Assembly: GCA_963514095.1 (NCBI GenBank)
Contig: OY741273.1
Location: forward strand, 21,745,046 to 21,809,045
From: Eutrigla gurnardus
Taxonomy: Eukaryota; Chordata; Actinopteri; Perciformes; Triglidae
Direction: 5' to 3'
DNA: 64,000 bases
Both the position numbers and the translations under genes were made by a program. The notes under the pieces are model-generated. The model made no database searches, was not told the origin of the DNA, and saw only the letters and a list, made by a program, of their open reading frames with translations. Positions within the stretch are counted from its first letter, which is position 1. Each line of letters opens with the position of its first letter. Below, one piece after another: positions 24,820 to 37,423 of this stretch.

Positions 24820-25925
24820 TCTTGTCGTACCCTATCACCCCTGAAGATCACTGCGCTCCCAGAAGTTCCTTGTGGTTCCTAGAGTCTCCAAAAACTGAAT
24901 GGGAGTCTTAAGCTATCACCTGTGGAGTCAACTACCAATTTCAGTCCGGGAGGCAGACACCCTCACCACATTTAAAAAGAGCCTTAAAGGTAGAGTAGGT
25001 CATTTGGAAAACCCACAGAGACAATGACTTTGAACGCATCGCCAAACCAAAAAAGTCCCGCCCCCTTGTTCAGACCTCCGTTCAAAGCCGCTCCCCCAGA
25101 ACGCCCAATGAGTGCTCGAGATCGGCAGAGTGCGATCAGGAAGTAAGCGTTGACAGACAGGCAGGCCATTCAATTATTATCTCCGGCCCAACTTTTTTGA
25201 TTGGACGGGGTTTTTGCAGTCCTGCCACGGCCACAGATGACATTTTTTAAAATGTTTTAATGTCAGAGCATTTGATTTAATCATTGCTTTCGGCATGTTA
25301 CAAGGATTTCAAGTAGTATAACAGAAATTGTTTATGAATAGAATCACCTAGTCAACCTTTAAGGCTTTCCTTTTTAATAATGCTTATAGTATGGGCTGGC
25401 TCAGCCTTGCCTTGGACCAGCCCTTAGTTAAACTGCTTCAGGCCTAGTCTGCCGAGGGACTTCCTATGACACACTGAGCTCCTCTCTCTTCATCTTCCTC
25501 TCCATCTGTGTCATTCATGTCCCATTAAGGCTCTCACTAACTTGACTTCTTCCATCTTTGTTTCCACGATTATTACTGAGTAATATTTATATTATTTACT
25601 ATGCTACTACTTTATTATTATCATTATATTACATCTGCTGATGCAGTTGTCTTTAATGGTAATCATTTTCTACAGATAACTTAGTCTGTAAACATGACAT
25701 CTATTGCACTGCGGTCCATGGGAGAGGGATCCCTCCTCTGTTGCTCTCCCTGACTTCCTTCCTTCCCCCCCCCCCCCTGTTAAAGATGTTTTCAGGGAGT
25801 TTTTCCTTATTCGATGGACGGTCCCAGGCTTACACGGTACAGATAGTTAAACCGTCTGAGGCAAATTTGATTCAGGCCTGTAAAAATACATTTCAATTTA
25901 ATAAAATTGAATTGGAATCTCACTG
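24820..25925 (+). mobile_element. Truncated non-LTR retrotransposon 3' end (L2/CR1/Rex-like), interrupted
   Basis: Conceptual translation around 24840-24987 and 25363-25420 gives degenerate VPRVSK..., WSQLPISVREADTLTTFKKS and LKAFLF-type sequence. This is the usual C-terminus of fish LINE reverse-transcriptase proteins. It is followed by a 3' UTR-like segment with GGGAGTTTTTCCTTATTCGA, CGTCTGAGGCAAATTTGA and a tail containing ATAAAATTGAATTGG, a very common teleost repeat end. Stop codons and the insert make it dead. The left border is uncertain, and the family name is inferred from the C-terminal motif only. Confidence 0.6.
24984..25362. mobile_element. MITE-like element with TTAA target duplication, inserted in the LINE
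   Basis: TTAA stands at both ends (24984-24987 and 25359-25362). Inside are imperfect terminal inverted repeats: left AGGTAGAGTAGGT, right (reverse complement) AGGTTGACTAGGT. The 371-bp interior has no coding capacity. Removing it with one TTAA rejoins the host LINE reading frame (TFKKS-LKAFLF). TTAA duplications are typical of piggyBac-type transposition, so this is probably a non-autonomous member of that kind. Confidence 0.65.
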
Positions 25926-27659
25926 CCTTCATCATCAGACTGCTTCAGTATTAGTTTGGTCCGAACAAACTCCATCTGTTGATGAAGTCGGTGCTGAGTT
26001 GAAAGCTCCAGGGGAAAAAAAGACCCATTGTTGGAGCATTTTCGGTCAAACTGCTTTTTCCAAAGTCAGAAATGAACTTGTAACCCCTGCTTGCATCGCA
26101 TATTTCTAAATAATTCATATGCATGCAGTTAACCAATGCACACTTTAATGAGCAAATGAGAGGGCATGATATGCTATTTCTCACTTACCAAACTATATTC
26201 ATATGCAAAACATGTGGCCATAGTATGTGCTATGGATACAACTATTTTTGTTTACATTATTTTTTTTCAATTGTCGTCTTTGCTTTATGCCCCCTGTACT
26301 TGCTCACATATGGACATTCTGTAACCTCCAGACTTGATGCCCTGATGTTCCCCTCATGTCCTCCCAGCGCAGCCATGTGGTCTCAGCTTCGCAGTCACAT
26401 ACACTGAACTGTGCCCCCCTCCGTGTACTACAGCCTTCCTCCCGGTGGCGCTAGAGCACCAGACAAAGCGCGTGTTGCGGCGGAGAGGGCAGATCAGGCT
26501 ACATAAGCCTTTTTTGCCGCAACTTTGATGCGTTATGAAATGAGAGTTGATTGCGCATTGCAGGCAACGACGATAGAAGAGCACAGTCTTCTGCGCTCTG
26601 AACGAGTCAAATCACAGAGCATATATACCTGAGCAAAGCACAGTGTTTTAAGGTCGACCAGTAACTGAGGACGCGTCCCCAGTGGAAACACCTGTGGCGC
26701 AAACGGATTTTCATCCTCACTGTCCTTCTGGCTCAATCGTGCGTAATTCCCCACCGACCACGTGCGCTGTAGTGTCCATCTAAATTCTCTTTTGGGGATC
26801 TTTCGGGTGACACGTGTGTGAAGCAGCGCGCCCCTCGTCGCACCTCCCTGAGCTCAAATCCAATACGGTATCGGTGTTGTGAAGCATCCATTCAAATGTC
26901 GTTTCCGCATTCTGTTTGTGTGAGAATTGAATAGAAAACGCCTCTCTCCCAGAGGCCCCCGCGTCAGTCCTCCGGTAACAGATGATAGGCGTAGTGGGGG
27001 GGAGAGGCCGCGTGTCAGCGGCTCTGCGGGGCCGCGTTTAGACTCCTGCTGGCGTGAAGAGAGACGGAGGGAGAATGACGCTTACAAATGGGACACAATA
27101 GGCCTCACAGACCAAATCTTCGAGTGCGTCCCGCTATAATGAGTTGCTTTGATTGAACGTGCGTAAAGGGCCTTATTTTTAGAAACATTACCTATATTTG
27201 GTCGTAATACGCCCGCAGCAAGGCCACTACACACTTAGGGAGTATGAAATGGGCTTCTGACGTCCGGGAGCGTGTCAGACTGCGTGTGAAGAATGCTCCC
27301 CAACGTGCTCTTGGTGCCATAATTGGATGTCCCTATTACTGCACAACAGCGTATACTTGCGACCGCGTATTGGTCTAACTCGACCTTTTCCCACTCGGAC
27401 TGTGAGCTTGTTCTCCACACGAGGATGAAGAAAAAAAAATCACATCGCACCTCCCTTTCCAAACGAGTAAGTTCTGTTGCTTTGTTATTATTTCTCAGCA
27501 TCACCATAAACCTGCTGCAGGCTGTAATCAACTCTGGGGGTTTTTTCTCCCTTTTTTTTAGACCTGTTGAAATATGCAGCATGTTCCTCGTTTGTCATTA
27601 TGACAGCCGATATCGAGATGAGAAGAAATGCAATCCTGGGGTGACAACCTACTTCTCTG

Positions 27660-27660
<1 letters not shown>

Positions 27661-27736
<76 letters not shown>
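27661..27736 (+). repeat. (TG)38 tract upstream of the fam131a promoter
   Basis: Seventy-six bases of pure TG end about 128 bp before the TATA box. Alternating purine-pyrimidine DNA of this length can adopt Z-form near an active promoter. Confidence 0.95.
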
Positions 27737-27737
<1 letters not shown>

Positions 27738-27863
27738 CTCCGCCCTCTCTCCCCATGTCTGCTGCCATGTAAGGAGACACCAGCCAATCACGTCTCAATC
27801 CGCTTCTACCTAGCAGAGGGAACGCGGTACGAGGAGGCGGAAGCTCGTTCCGAGGGGGGGCTG

Positions 27864-27870
27864 TATATAA
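27864..27870 (+). promoter_or_regulatory. fam131a: TATA box of fam131a
   Basis: TATATAA in a GC-rich context (CTGTATATAAGCGG) predicts a transcription start near 27895, about 580 bp before the start codon. The region from 27780 to 28480 is CpG-rich. No other core promoter element stands out. Confidence 0.55.
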
Positions 27871-27894
27871 GCGGTTAAGCGTGGGATGTTTGTA

Positions 27895-28476
27895 TCAGTG
27901 TCACCCTCCAATGACTCTCTGTCTGACCGGGCGACCGCAACAGGAGCGCGCAGGGACCCGCAGATCCGTGCCGGTGGGTGGCGTGTGGACTTTGACCGGC
28001 AGGGACCGAGAGAGGGGACACCCAGTCACCCCGCAGCAGTTGCCGCGCCGGGTACAGAGACCCATGCTGCCGCCGCTTCCTCACGGAGCGCTGTCCGTCC
28101 GCTGTGGTGCTGAACCGCAGGACTCGACCCTTCAACCGGTGACGTAGAGCCGAGACTCCAAGAAAAAAGACTCGCGCTAAATAACATTTAAAAAAAAAAA
28201 ATAATAATAATAATAATAACAAAAGCTGCGCAAACATTTATATATGGATTTGAAGCAAGTCGAAAACAAAGAAGAGACAGAAAACACGGAGCAGAAGTGT
28301 CCTCGGCGTCACTCCGGCGGTCTGAGCACGGCAGCGCGAACCCGGCGGAGCCTCCGTAGACGAGGAGAGTGACAGTGGCTTTCGATCAGTGAGGTACGCT
28401 CGGCGGGCTCTTACGCAGGGAGATTTTTTTGGGGGGGAAAGAGATTTAATAGATTGCTCTCCTGCGAGGGAAAAAA
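27895..28476 (+). other. fam131a: fam131a 5' UTR with two upstream ORFs
   Basis: If transcription starts near 27895, the leader contains an uORF at 27911-28147 (78 codons) and a second at 28244-28372 (42 codons, rich in Lys/Arg/Glu). Both end before the main ATG. An A/AAT-rich patch lies at 28190-28219. The uORF products match no known protein, so a role would be as translation brakes. Confidence 0.45.
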
Positions 28477-29825
28477 ATGGGCTGTATCAGCTCCAAATCG
28501 CCAGTTGGTAAGAGTTGTTGTTTTTTAATCTACTCTCATTAAAAGCACGCTGGAGGAAGCCTGATTTCTTTCTCCCTTCTTTTTTTTTTTTCGCATTGTT
28601 TTGCTGCAGCCTTCCCGCGGCTGCAGAGGCTATCATTGGATTTGGGTGCTCGGAGTGCACAGCATGCTGTGCCCGAGATGTGAGACATATGATAGCGCTG
28701 CTGAGTCATAATGCACGTGAATTAAGGAGCCGTTATAGATAACCCGGAATCATAACAGTGTATATGTTGTGCAGGGGTGCGTTTTTTTTAGCGGGGTGGC
28801 GGCGGTGGAGGGGAGCTCGAGGGGATGGTATCTGCAGCCTAAACATCGCGATGCTACGAGAGTTGCAAGAAGCTTCCCCTTTTTTTTTTCTTCTTCTTCT
28901 TCTTTTTTTTTTGTGTGGTGAGCATGCCAGACAGAGGCAAGAGAAGACAGAGGTGCTCTTGACACCATTGAGGGATGCGCTGTTGTAAACGCGGCTTTTA
29001 TATTATTTGTGACGAGGTCTCCTCACCCGGACACGATGGTTCTGACCGCGCTGACCCAGTTTAGTTGCAAGGTAGGACACCTTTTGCTTTCCCTCCTCAT
29101 CACACACGCGACCCAACAACAACAACAAGAAAACACTCGAGGTTCCCTCCTCGTCATTTCTTACAATTTCTGGATCGTATTTCCCCTTAAAGTGAATTAC
29201 ATAGCAGTAACCGGCGCGCACACACACACGCACACACATGCAGCAAGAGATCATTCTCTTGTTGCCAAGAAACAAGCTCCCTGTTGCCGCCGCCGCATCT
29301 TCTTGCTCTCGTGATTGTTTACACATTTGCGGTCTACGTGTCTCCCGTCCGTTCCGCCGGTGGCTACATGTCGCCGAGGGCCCCGTCCTCTACGTGCTGC
29401 CCCGACCTCTGATCGCGTCCCCCCCCCCCAAGATATCCCCGTTATTTATTTGACTGGGTCTCCATCCATCCATCCATCCATCCATCCATCCATCCATCCA
29501 TCCATCCATCCATCCATCCATCCATCCACGTCTCTCACACACACACAGGCGCGGGCGCTTATTTCTCCAGGTGATGTATATGCAACCTTTCACCGTGTGC
29601 AGTAGACTATCCGTGCCTAACAGATCCTCGCTCCGCCTCTAATTGGTTGTGTAATCTGTCGCCTCAGTCGCTTGATGACTATGGCGCCTCGTCCCGTCTC
29701 CTTGTCGCGGAGTGCGTAAAGACATGGCACGGACGCCACATAAAGCCACCTCCGGTGCACGTTAATCAACAGTGGGATGTACAGCAGGGGCAACAGCAGC
29801 CACCTGTTTGACTCGCACATTTAGT

Positions 29826-29868
<43 letters not shown>

Positions 29869-32800
29869 ACACCCCACGGCAGCTGGTCTTGACCTAATCG
29901 TGTTGATTCGTACATAAGTCTCCCATAAAGCCCGAAAGACACGAGTGAGAGAGATGCGCGGCTGAGGTCTCTCTGTCTGCAGTTTCCACGACAACGGAAA
30001 GCACAGAGAGAGAAGGGGTGTGTGCACGCGAGCGAGAGCGACCTAAGTGAAATACATAATAATAATAAAAAAATAGAATAAAAATAAATCGGCTTCTCGT
30101 TTCCTTTGAGGGCCGAAGACACACGTTTGGAGCCGCGGCTCCGTTTTTAGAAAGACAGTCGGGGGAAGGAGTTTGAAGGAGAATGAAGGAAAATAGCCAC
30201 AGATGAGTGACGGGGCCCTCACAAGAAACACGTTCCAGTCGGTTTCTCCAAGTAAAAGGGCGAACCTGTCGCTGTGATCAAGCCCTTCTCGTGTTTCATT
30301 CCATTACAGAGCGCTCATGTCCATTCCGTTCGCCCTTAAATGGCATCCTCGGTCTGACTCAGGGTCAGTGCTGCAACGCCGTGGCCACAACGACTTCGTC
30401 GGACCCGTGCATTGCAGCCGAGCAACAACGTGTGCGCGGTGTCGTTTACAATCTATCTATCTAAGGGGCAATAAAGCCGCTCAGCCGAGGCTGAGGTGAT
30501 CCGTGCACGAAATGTGAGCATTTTTTTCTTCTCAGTATAGTTGCTGACGTGTCACCATCAAATCCCTGCGGCTGTGTATGCAATCAGCTGCAGCTCAAAT
30601 GACCCGCCACATTCTGCGCATCACTCCCATACAAAACAAGTGCGCATCTTTCACTCCTTAACAATACTTTCATTGACCGAGGTGGCCTAGATTCGACGAC
30701 ACAATACACCCCGGGCATCTGATCTCATCACACCCCATTAAACGGCACATATTGAATTCTGCTGGTGGGCAACTTGAGCTCGGCGCGTTAAACGGCAGGT
30801 CTTTGACCCCCCGGGGGTGAGGGGGGGGAGGGGGGTGAGTGATTCGTCTTGATATTGAACTCAATATTTGAGATGGGTGCCGGCGACTAATCGAGCGAGT
30901 CGTTCTTCTCACAGACAGTAACCAGAAACTCCTCCGTGCGGCGGGGAGCTGGAAAGAAGAGCCAGGCACTGACATTTAGAGGCCCCCACCTCTTAATCTC
31001 GTTTTGCAAATCGGATTTGAAGAGTGGCGAGCAGTGCGCGCGCGCGCTGTGCGTGTGCGCTTGTGCGCCTGGCGGATAGGAGCTGTCCAGGTGCTGAAAT
31101 GCTCTGCTGCACTGCCGCGCTGGAACGTTGCTAGCCCCCCCCCCCCCCCCCCCCGTTTATACACACCTTTGGTCCACGATGGTCCACGAGCCTGTCAGGT
31201 CACGACGAGGGCAGCTGTTAGAAAGGTTAAACTCGTGTAGTCAACCGAATAGTCTTATCTGTAGGTAGGTATGTGACATTTGCTGCCGGGAGGTTGCTTA
31301 GCGACATTTGACGCTCCATCCACGGAGCGCTGCTGCTGCTGCTGCCGCTGCTGCTGCTGCTGCTGCCGCTGCTGCTGCCGCTGCTGCTGCTGCTTGCCTG
31401 TTCGGTTGTGTTGTTGACGCGACCTGTTGGTCGCAGAACCAACTTGATCAAATGTCAAACAGGCTTGGACTGCTGCCAGGGTTTCCTGCATGACGTGGCA
31501 TGGCTTTAAAGCGTATGAAAGTAGTCCTCCCGCGCACCAAAATAACACATGATCTCACTACAATGTTCTACGCTGCAATAAAGGCTTCCAATGCCGAGCC
31601 GCTCACTTAGACTTGTACCATACATCATACAAAGAAGTGTGTTACAAACGCTATTTAAGTGCATGGTGCAAGCCTAACTATGCCTTTCTGCTCCGCGGCA
31701 CCCCAAAATATGATCAATCTTGATGAAGCTGCAAAACACATCTAAATCCTTTGTCTTCAGACAATTCCATTCGACTAGTTTTGGGTTCTTTAGTGTTTTT
31801 GCTTCACAGTTGCCTATTTTATTTTATTTATTTATATATTTTTTTACTGTACCAACCTTCTTTTTACAAGACATTTATAAATTGGCTGCTGGGCCCAGGT
31901 TTATTGGGGAGGGGGGGATTGCAGTGAGATACCTTATATGGTCATCGCCTCTGGGTGGTTGCCCTGGTGTCCTGTGGAGGCATGGGTTGGCATGGTGACT
32001 GCAACTTTCACCTCAAAGCAACACGTACGGATTAGCAGAATCCTTCTCATAGTTGGTTATTCTGGCTCCAGTAATTAAAAAAACCAAACAAACAAATATG
32101 ATCGAAACACGTTTTATTGCCACCTTAAATCAAAGCATTCCTATCCTTATATTAATTGCATTTCTGGAGCGAGAATATTCTGGGGCCGACTATGAGTCTT
32201 GCAACTGTTCATTTGCTGTAATGTGGCTCTCTTCCTCCTGACAGTGGCCATTGACGGTTCGTTGCGCGTGGACTGGAGCGCGGCGAACTCCCTGTCCGAC
32301 CTCACACTTTTGGGGAACACGCGGACCTGCTTGGTGCGCAGACTGATTCTGACAGCGCCTTTGGCCGCAGTGGACTTCAGCGAGGTGCCCATGACTCTCT
32401 TTTACTGGTTTCAGTTGGGTCTGGTTTTGTAGCAGCACTTGATGTAGGCCAAACACGGTCAAAACACGAGCCAGATGATATTTTTAAGTGGAAGCTGGGG
32501 CGCCATAAGGGGGTGGTTCCAAGGCCCCAAGCACTGACAGGTCCCCCCAGCTGGGTGGTTTAGGTTGGATGGGTGATTTCATAGGTCCCCAAAACTCAAC
32601 TGGCGACCCTTTTTTTTTTGCATTTGTTGTATGCCGGGCAAAGGCTACATCAAAATGTTGAAAAACCTCTTCTCTTCTTTCAGTATAGACATACAGATTA
32701 TTAGGAAGACTTCAATATATAGTAGGATTAATAAAAGAACAGTATATAGAAGCAAACAACCTATACATCCAGTTGTACAACACCTTTTTTATTATTACTT

Positions 32801-35800
32801 AGAATAATTCATGTTGCAATTTCAGTCACTCTAGGCTCATGCATTGTTTTACCAACTGTATATGAAGACTCAATCTCTGCACACATTTGTGTTTATTGTT
32901 ACATAGATTATTGGAAGTTCTGTGTCCATCACTTAACGAGCCAAATTACATTCAACCTAGTGCATTATAACTTAGTCGGGTGACCAGATTAAACCTAATC
33001 AAAGAGGACAGTCTCTCAGTAATTCGCCACATGAAGCAGAAAATTATTTTCTCAACCCTTCCACGTTTCGATAATTACCTTATTAATGTGTGTTTCAACC
33101 CCGAGTTCCTTCTCCAATTTTAGTTTTCATTAATGATAACCACTTGGTTTCTAATTATTTGCAAACCATTCAGCGTAATTAGCAATTCATTTTGTTAATT
33201 TGGAACGGAGTCTCAGAGTGCGGTGCCTTTCTCGCCTTCGGACAAAACACGACGCACAATCTCCATTTAAGAGATTACCGCCGAACAGCTAGACTGATTG
33301 CACTGTTAGACCTCGTGTGTGCGGTGAGATCGACTCGGCTGCCAGACGCTTGTATTTGCAGCGGCTCGCTCGATTGTGTCGTTGACTTCAAAGGCCTAGA
33401 AGGAAGGGGAAGAAAAAAAACACGTTTTCATTTCCACTGGTTGCGCCAGAGATTCTGATCCAGTTAATTGCTGGGCTTTCACATGGCAAAGACAGATGAA
33501 TCCTCCACTCCCAAGACATGTAGCGCTGAATTAGATGAGATATTAGGTAAGAGAAGACTTTGGTTCGACTGTTGGATCTAAAAGGAACCCTCATAATCTG
33601 AGAAACCTGCAGTTACTGTACAGGGAACATAATTTGTGTGTCGTTAGTGGGACGCCTCAGAGATGATGATGCTGATGGTGATGTTGATGACGAAGATGAT
33701 TTATCCACCTTACCAGTGTGCTCCTGGGTGTGAATCCGACGTGTCACAGCGAGCAGCAGGCGACGATTAGCAGCACATAAGTGACCCATTATGATACGCA
33801 GCCTCTCACTATTTACTGTTACACCACTCAGACATTGCATTGCATTCTGGGCAATGTCAGACACATCGCTGATCTTATCACACCTGTAATACTTAACACT
33901 TCAGCCGGGGGGAGGACACGTTCCCTGTATGAGGTCAGATTTTGTAGAAGTAATCCAATTGAAATGTTGTCAAAGTATTATTGATACCCTTCATATAAGA
34001 GATTAAATTGATTTATGACGATGCGTCTGTGACTTCACTAAACAAGCGCAGGAGGGCATGTAAGAGTTTGGCTGTCGTGGCCGTCGCTTGGTGGTCTGAG
34101 TGTGTGACATCATCGGTGAATCGGGTGCACAGGGATGGACTGTGAGAGAGAGAGTGAGAGAGAGAGAGGTAGGCTATGCACAGAAACCTGTGGAAGGAAA
34201 GAGGCGGATGTTTCAGGCTATTTTCCAGCAGGGGAGCGGATGTTACGGCACTCTGTTCCACTGAATCATGTAATTTTTGTATAATAACGGAAGGAAGTGT
34301 TCCCGAACAAAGAGTAACTTCAGCGGCAGGGAACGTGCGTCACCGTTGACATTTGAAAAAGAAGAAAAGGATCTTTGACTCAACCTAAACAATAGATCTC
34401 TGCTGTGACGCTCCCGCCATTACCTCAAAAACCGATCCGTAAATACAAATGCGGCCACTTACAACCTGTGGCGTTGTGCGGTGATCAAAAAGGGGCTCGC
34501 TGAAGCACTAACATTTGTTTGTTTTCAGGCTTGTTGATGTAACTAAGCCTGAACGTTAATCTTGACTTATTACTTTCAATTTTATGTGACGTAATTCTGA
34601 AATCCTTCTTTGTGTGTTTGATGGGAGACACTCGTCACACATCTTCTGTTTGTCCTGCTTCCTTTGTCCTGCTTCCTTAGCTTCCTTAGCGTGTGCCCGG
34701 GCCACATTAATCCACTGACTCACGCAGACAAACGATTTAAAAGCTAAAAGTGAACCTGCAGGATCCCGTCCGCCTCGTCTGCGTTCACCAGACCGAGATG
34801 ATGTACGACTTCTTGACATTACGTGTGTGTTGTGCTGTTCTGATGAGGGCTAAATATCTTCACCATAGACACAGGTCCTTTTCCCTAATTGCGTGCGGCA
34901 TGTCGTTGGAAGCTTGCCACGGAGTCTCACCGAGGTGCTCGGCCTGCTCTGAGTGCTGCTCATGTCCTCCTCTGCTGTTCAGTAGGGCAGTGGGGGAGCA
35001 GAGCCAGGAGGAGGCGGTTTTGTGCCTCCAAACTTCAGGAAGGGGTGTTGGGTGGGAGAGAGATGGGAGTTTTTGAGTTGGATGTCCCCACAGATTTATA
35101 AACTCCTCACACACACACACATAGGATGTCTCTGGGCCACAACAAATTCAACGTATTCGGCCGTGGGCGGACAACATTAACTGCCTGTCTGACATCTGAT
35201 TTTTTAATTAAAGACCAAACACAATATATCTTCCTGACCCTCCTCGAGGGCGTATGTCACATCTCCTCCAGATTATCCTCCCTCTGATCTGTGAGCTGCT
35301 CCGCTGCAGCACAAGAGGATTATCGCGCCTCGCGGCAGCCGCTGATACCATCGCAGGATCACTCCGGATTCCCCTTTCGCTCTTTCGGGGCCCTTCTGAC
35401 ACAACGCTGCGCTGCTGTGTGCTTTGCTTGTTTGTTTCGTTCCTCAGCTGGCATATTGTTGCTGTTAAGTGGAGTCGACAGGACGAGGTCAGGGTGATGC
35501 CTCTGTGATGATTTCATTTCTAATTCACTGCGGATCAGATGTGGCCTGCGTGGTGTTGTGACTCATTAATGAAGGGAGGGAATATAGGGAGATTTAAATG
35601 ATCCTAAAAGCGTCTTATGTTTACTATTGCGCTGCTCTTGTTCTAGCAAAGTAGTTTCCGATGAAACTAGAGCGTCAGAGAGGACTGGACACAATCTGTG
35701 ACCTGTTGAAATGGACTCAACGACCTAAAAACCGCCTTCAGCCGGGTGTGTTGACCCATATTGAGTAACAACAGGGCAGCGTCAGCTCAGCAGGGGGCCT

Positions 35801-37377
35801 TCGGTGTTGACGTGCGTGTTCCCCACGTGAGTACAGGTAAGGCTATAAAAAGAGTTAGCCGACAAAGGAGCTCGTCAACACCCGATACTCCCTTTGTGGT
35901 TTGACTTTACAGAGCAGACAGATTTGATGGAAGGCAGCCCGGGAGGAGGGGTGGCATCTTTTGTCTACTGTCTGGTTCTGTTAACTCACTTAGCTAGCTG
36001 TCTGGACGCAGCTTCGGTTTCCTTTCAAGAAGTTTGCCTATAGAATTACTTGCCTACTTGCAGCTGCATCGGAAATCTCCCAGCAGCCACATCTGGCACC
36101 ACTCTGGGAGATAATGTTCAAATGCACAGCAAACGATCCGCGAGCGGGGATGTTCCTGTCTATGCCTTCTTGTCTGCAGTCGGCTCAGTTACCCTAACAA
36201 ACCATTAGTACGCTCATTAGCCGGCAGGCTAATTTAACTAACCACCAGTATCATCGGTTGTTCTTTTTTTTTTCTCCAGCTTTTTATTTCTACTCTTCTG
36301 TGTGAATTGAAATGCAAATCAGATGTTTCATAACAGCAACAATTAGCTGAACAGATGTTAGGTCATTAATTATTCCTAACTTTAAGGGAATAGTTGAACA
36401 TTTTGAGGCTCTCAAACTTTGTTGTTGTCTCTGACGGCAAAATAGTCCCGCAGATATTCCCTCGTAAACCACAAAGTGAGGTTTGTATACTTTATTTAAT
36501 GGATTAAACAGGTGTGATAAAACATGTTCATTTGTTATATAAGAGTGGTATTTTTTTTTTCATCTGACTTGTGGACATAATTTCCCAAAATGTTGAAATA
36601 TTAATTTGACATCCTACACAACCAAGGTGTTCTCATTTCCAACTCTTCAAATAGGCCGTGCTTGGTCAGTTTTCCCACTCTAGAAACCCCTATAGTATCG
36701 GTGTTGGACATGTTAGCGACAGCGTGTCAGTCTCTGCTCTCACATGCATATTGACTTTTCAAAATAAATGTCCATGTTCACAGGAAACATCCCGTTTTTG
36801 CTCATTACATGTATACAATGTCAAAATTAATTTAAGTTTAGATTTACTTAGCTAACAAAACAAAGTACTTATAAGAAATGATTGTTGTTTAATTCAAAAT
36901 AAATATGCTACAAGGCTAAGTGTTTGATAGAACTACGTGCTTGTAAGAGATGTGGTTGTCACACAGCTCATGACTCATTTAACGCATCGATTGGTGTGTA
37001 AAGAGAAAAATCACTTTCCAAGGCCTTTAAAGTGCACCGACTTTGTTGAAGTACTGTGATCTCCGTAGTCTCCTCTCCGTGAAAAACAACATAGTGGGTT
37101 TTCCCGTGAGTCACGTTGTATTCAGACGACGGCTCACATTCAGGCTCAGCTGACGACCACAGTTTCCCCCCCGAGTCACACTTGTTTGTTTTTTCATGTC
37201 TTTTCAGGTGAATGTTGATGACACCAGTGAAATGTTACCAAAATCAAGAAGAGCTCTCACCATTCAAGAGATTGCTGCGTTAGCACGGTCTTCCCTGCAT
37301 GGTGAGTGCACCATTTCACATAAACGTTCACTAATGCGGTCTTCAAGCTTAGCTATGTGTACATTCTGTAGAAGTAT

Positions 37378-37423
<46 letters not shown>

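Larger units (their letters stand above)
22736..27660. other. Intergenic region between alp and fam131a
   Basis: No gene could be supported. The main content is a LINE 3' end split by a MITE-like insert (24820-25925, listed separately). 26420-27150 becomes GC/CpG-richer towards the fam131a promoter. A short stretch at 24383-24438 is flanked by CTGCAG and GTATTA and looks exon-like, but matches nothing known to me. Confidence 0.55.

Noticed and set aside
31227..31548. Poly-Gln/poly-Ser and poly-Ala ORFs
   Set aside because: They come from the CTG repeat in fam131a intron 1, with no start context or homology.
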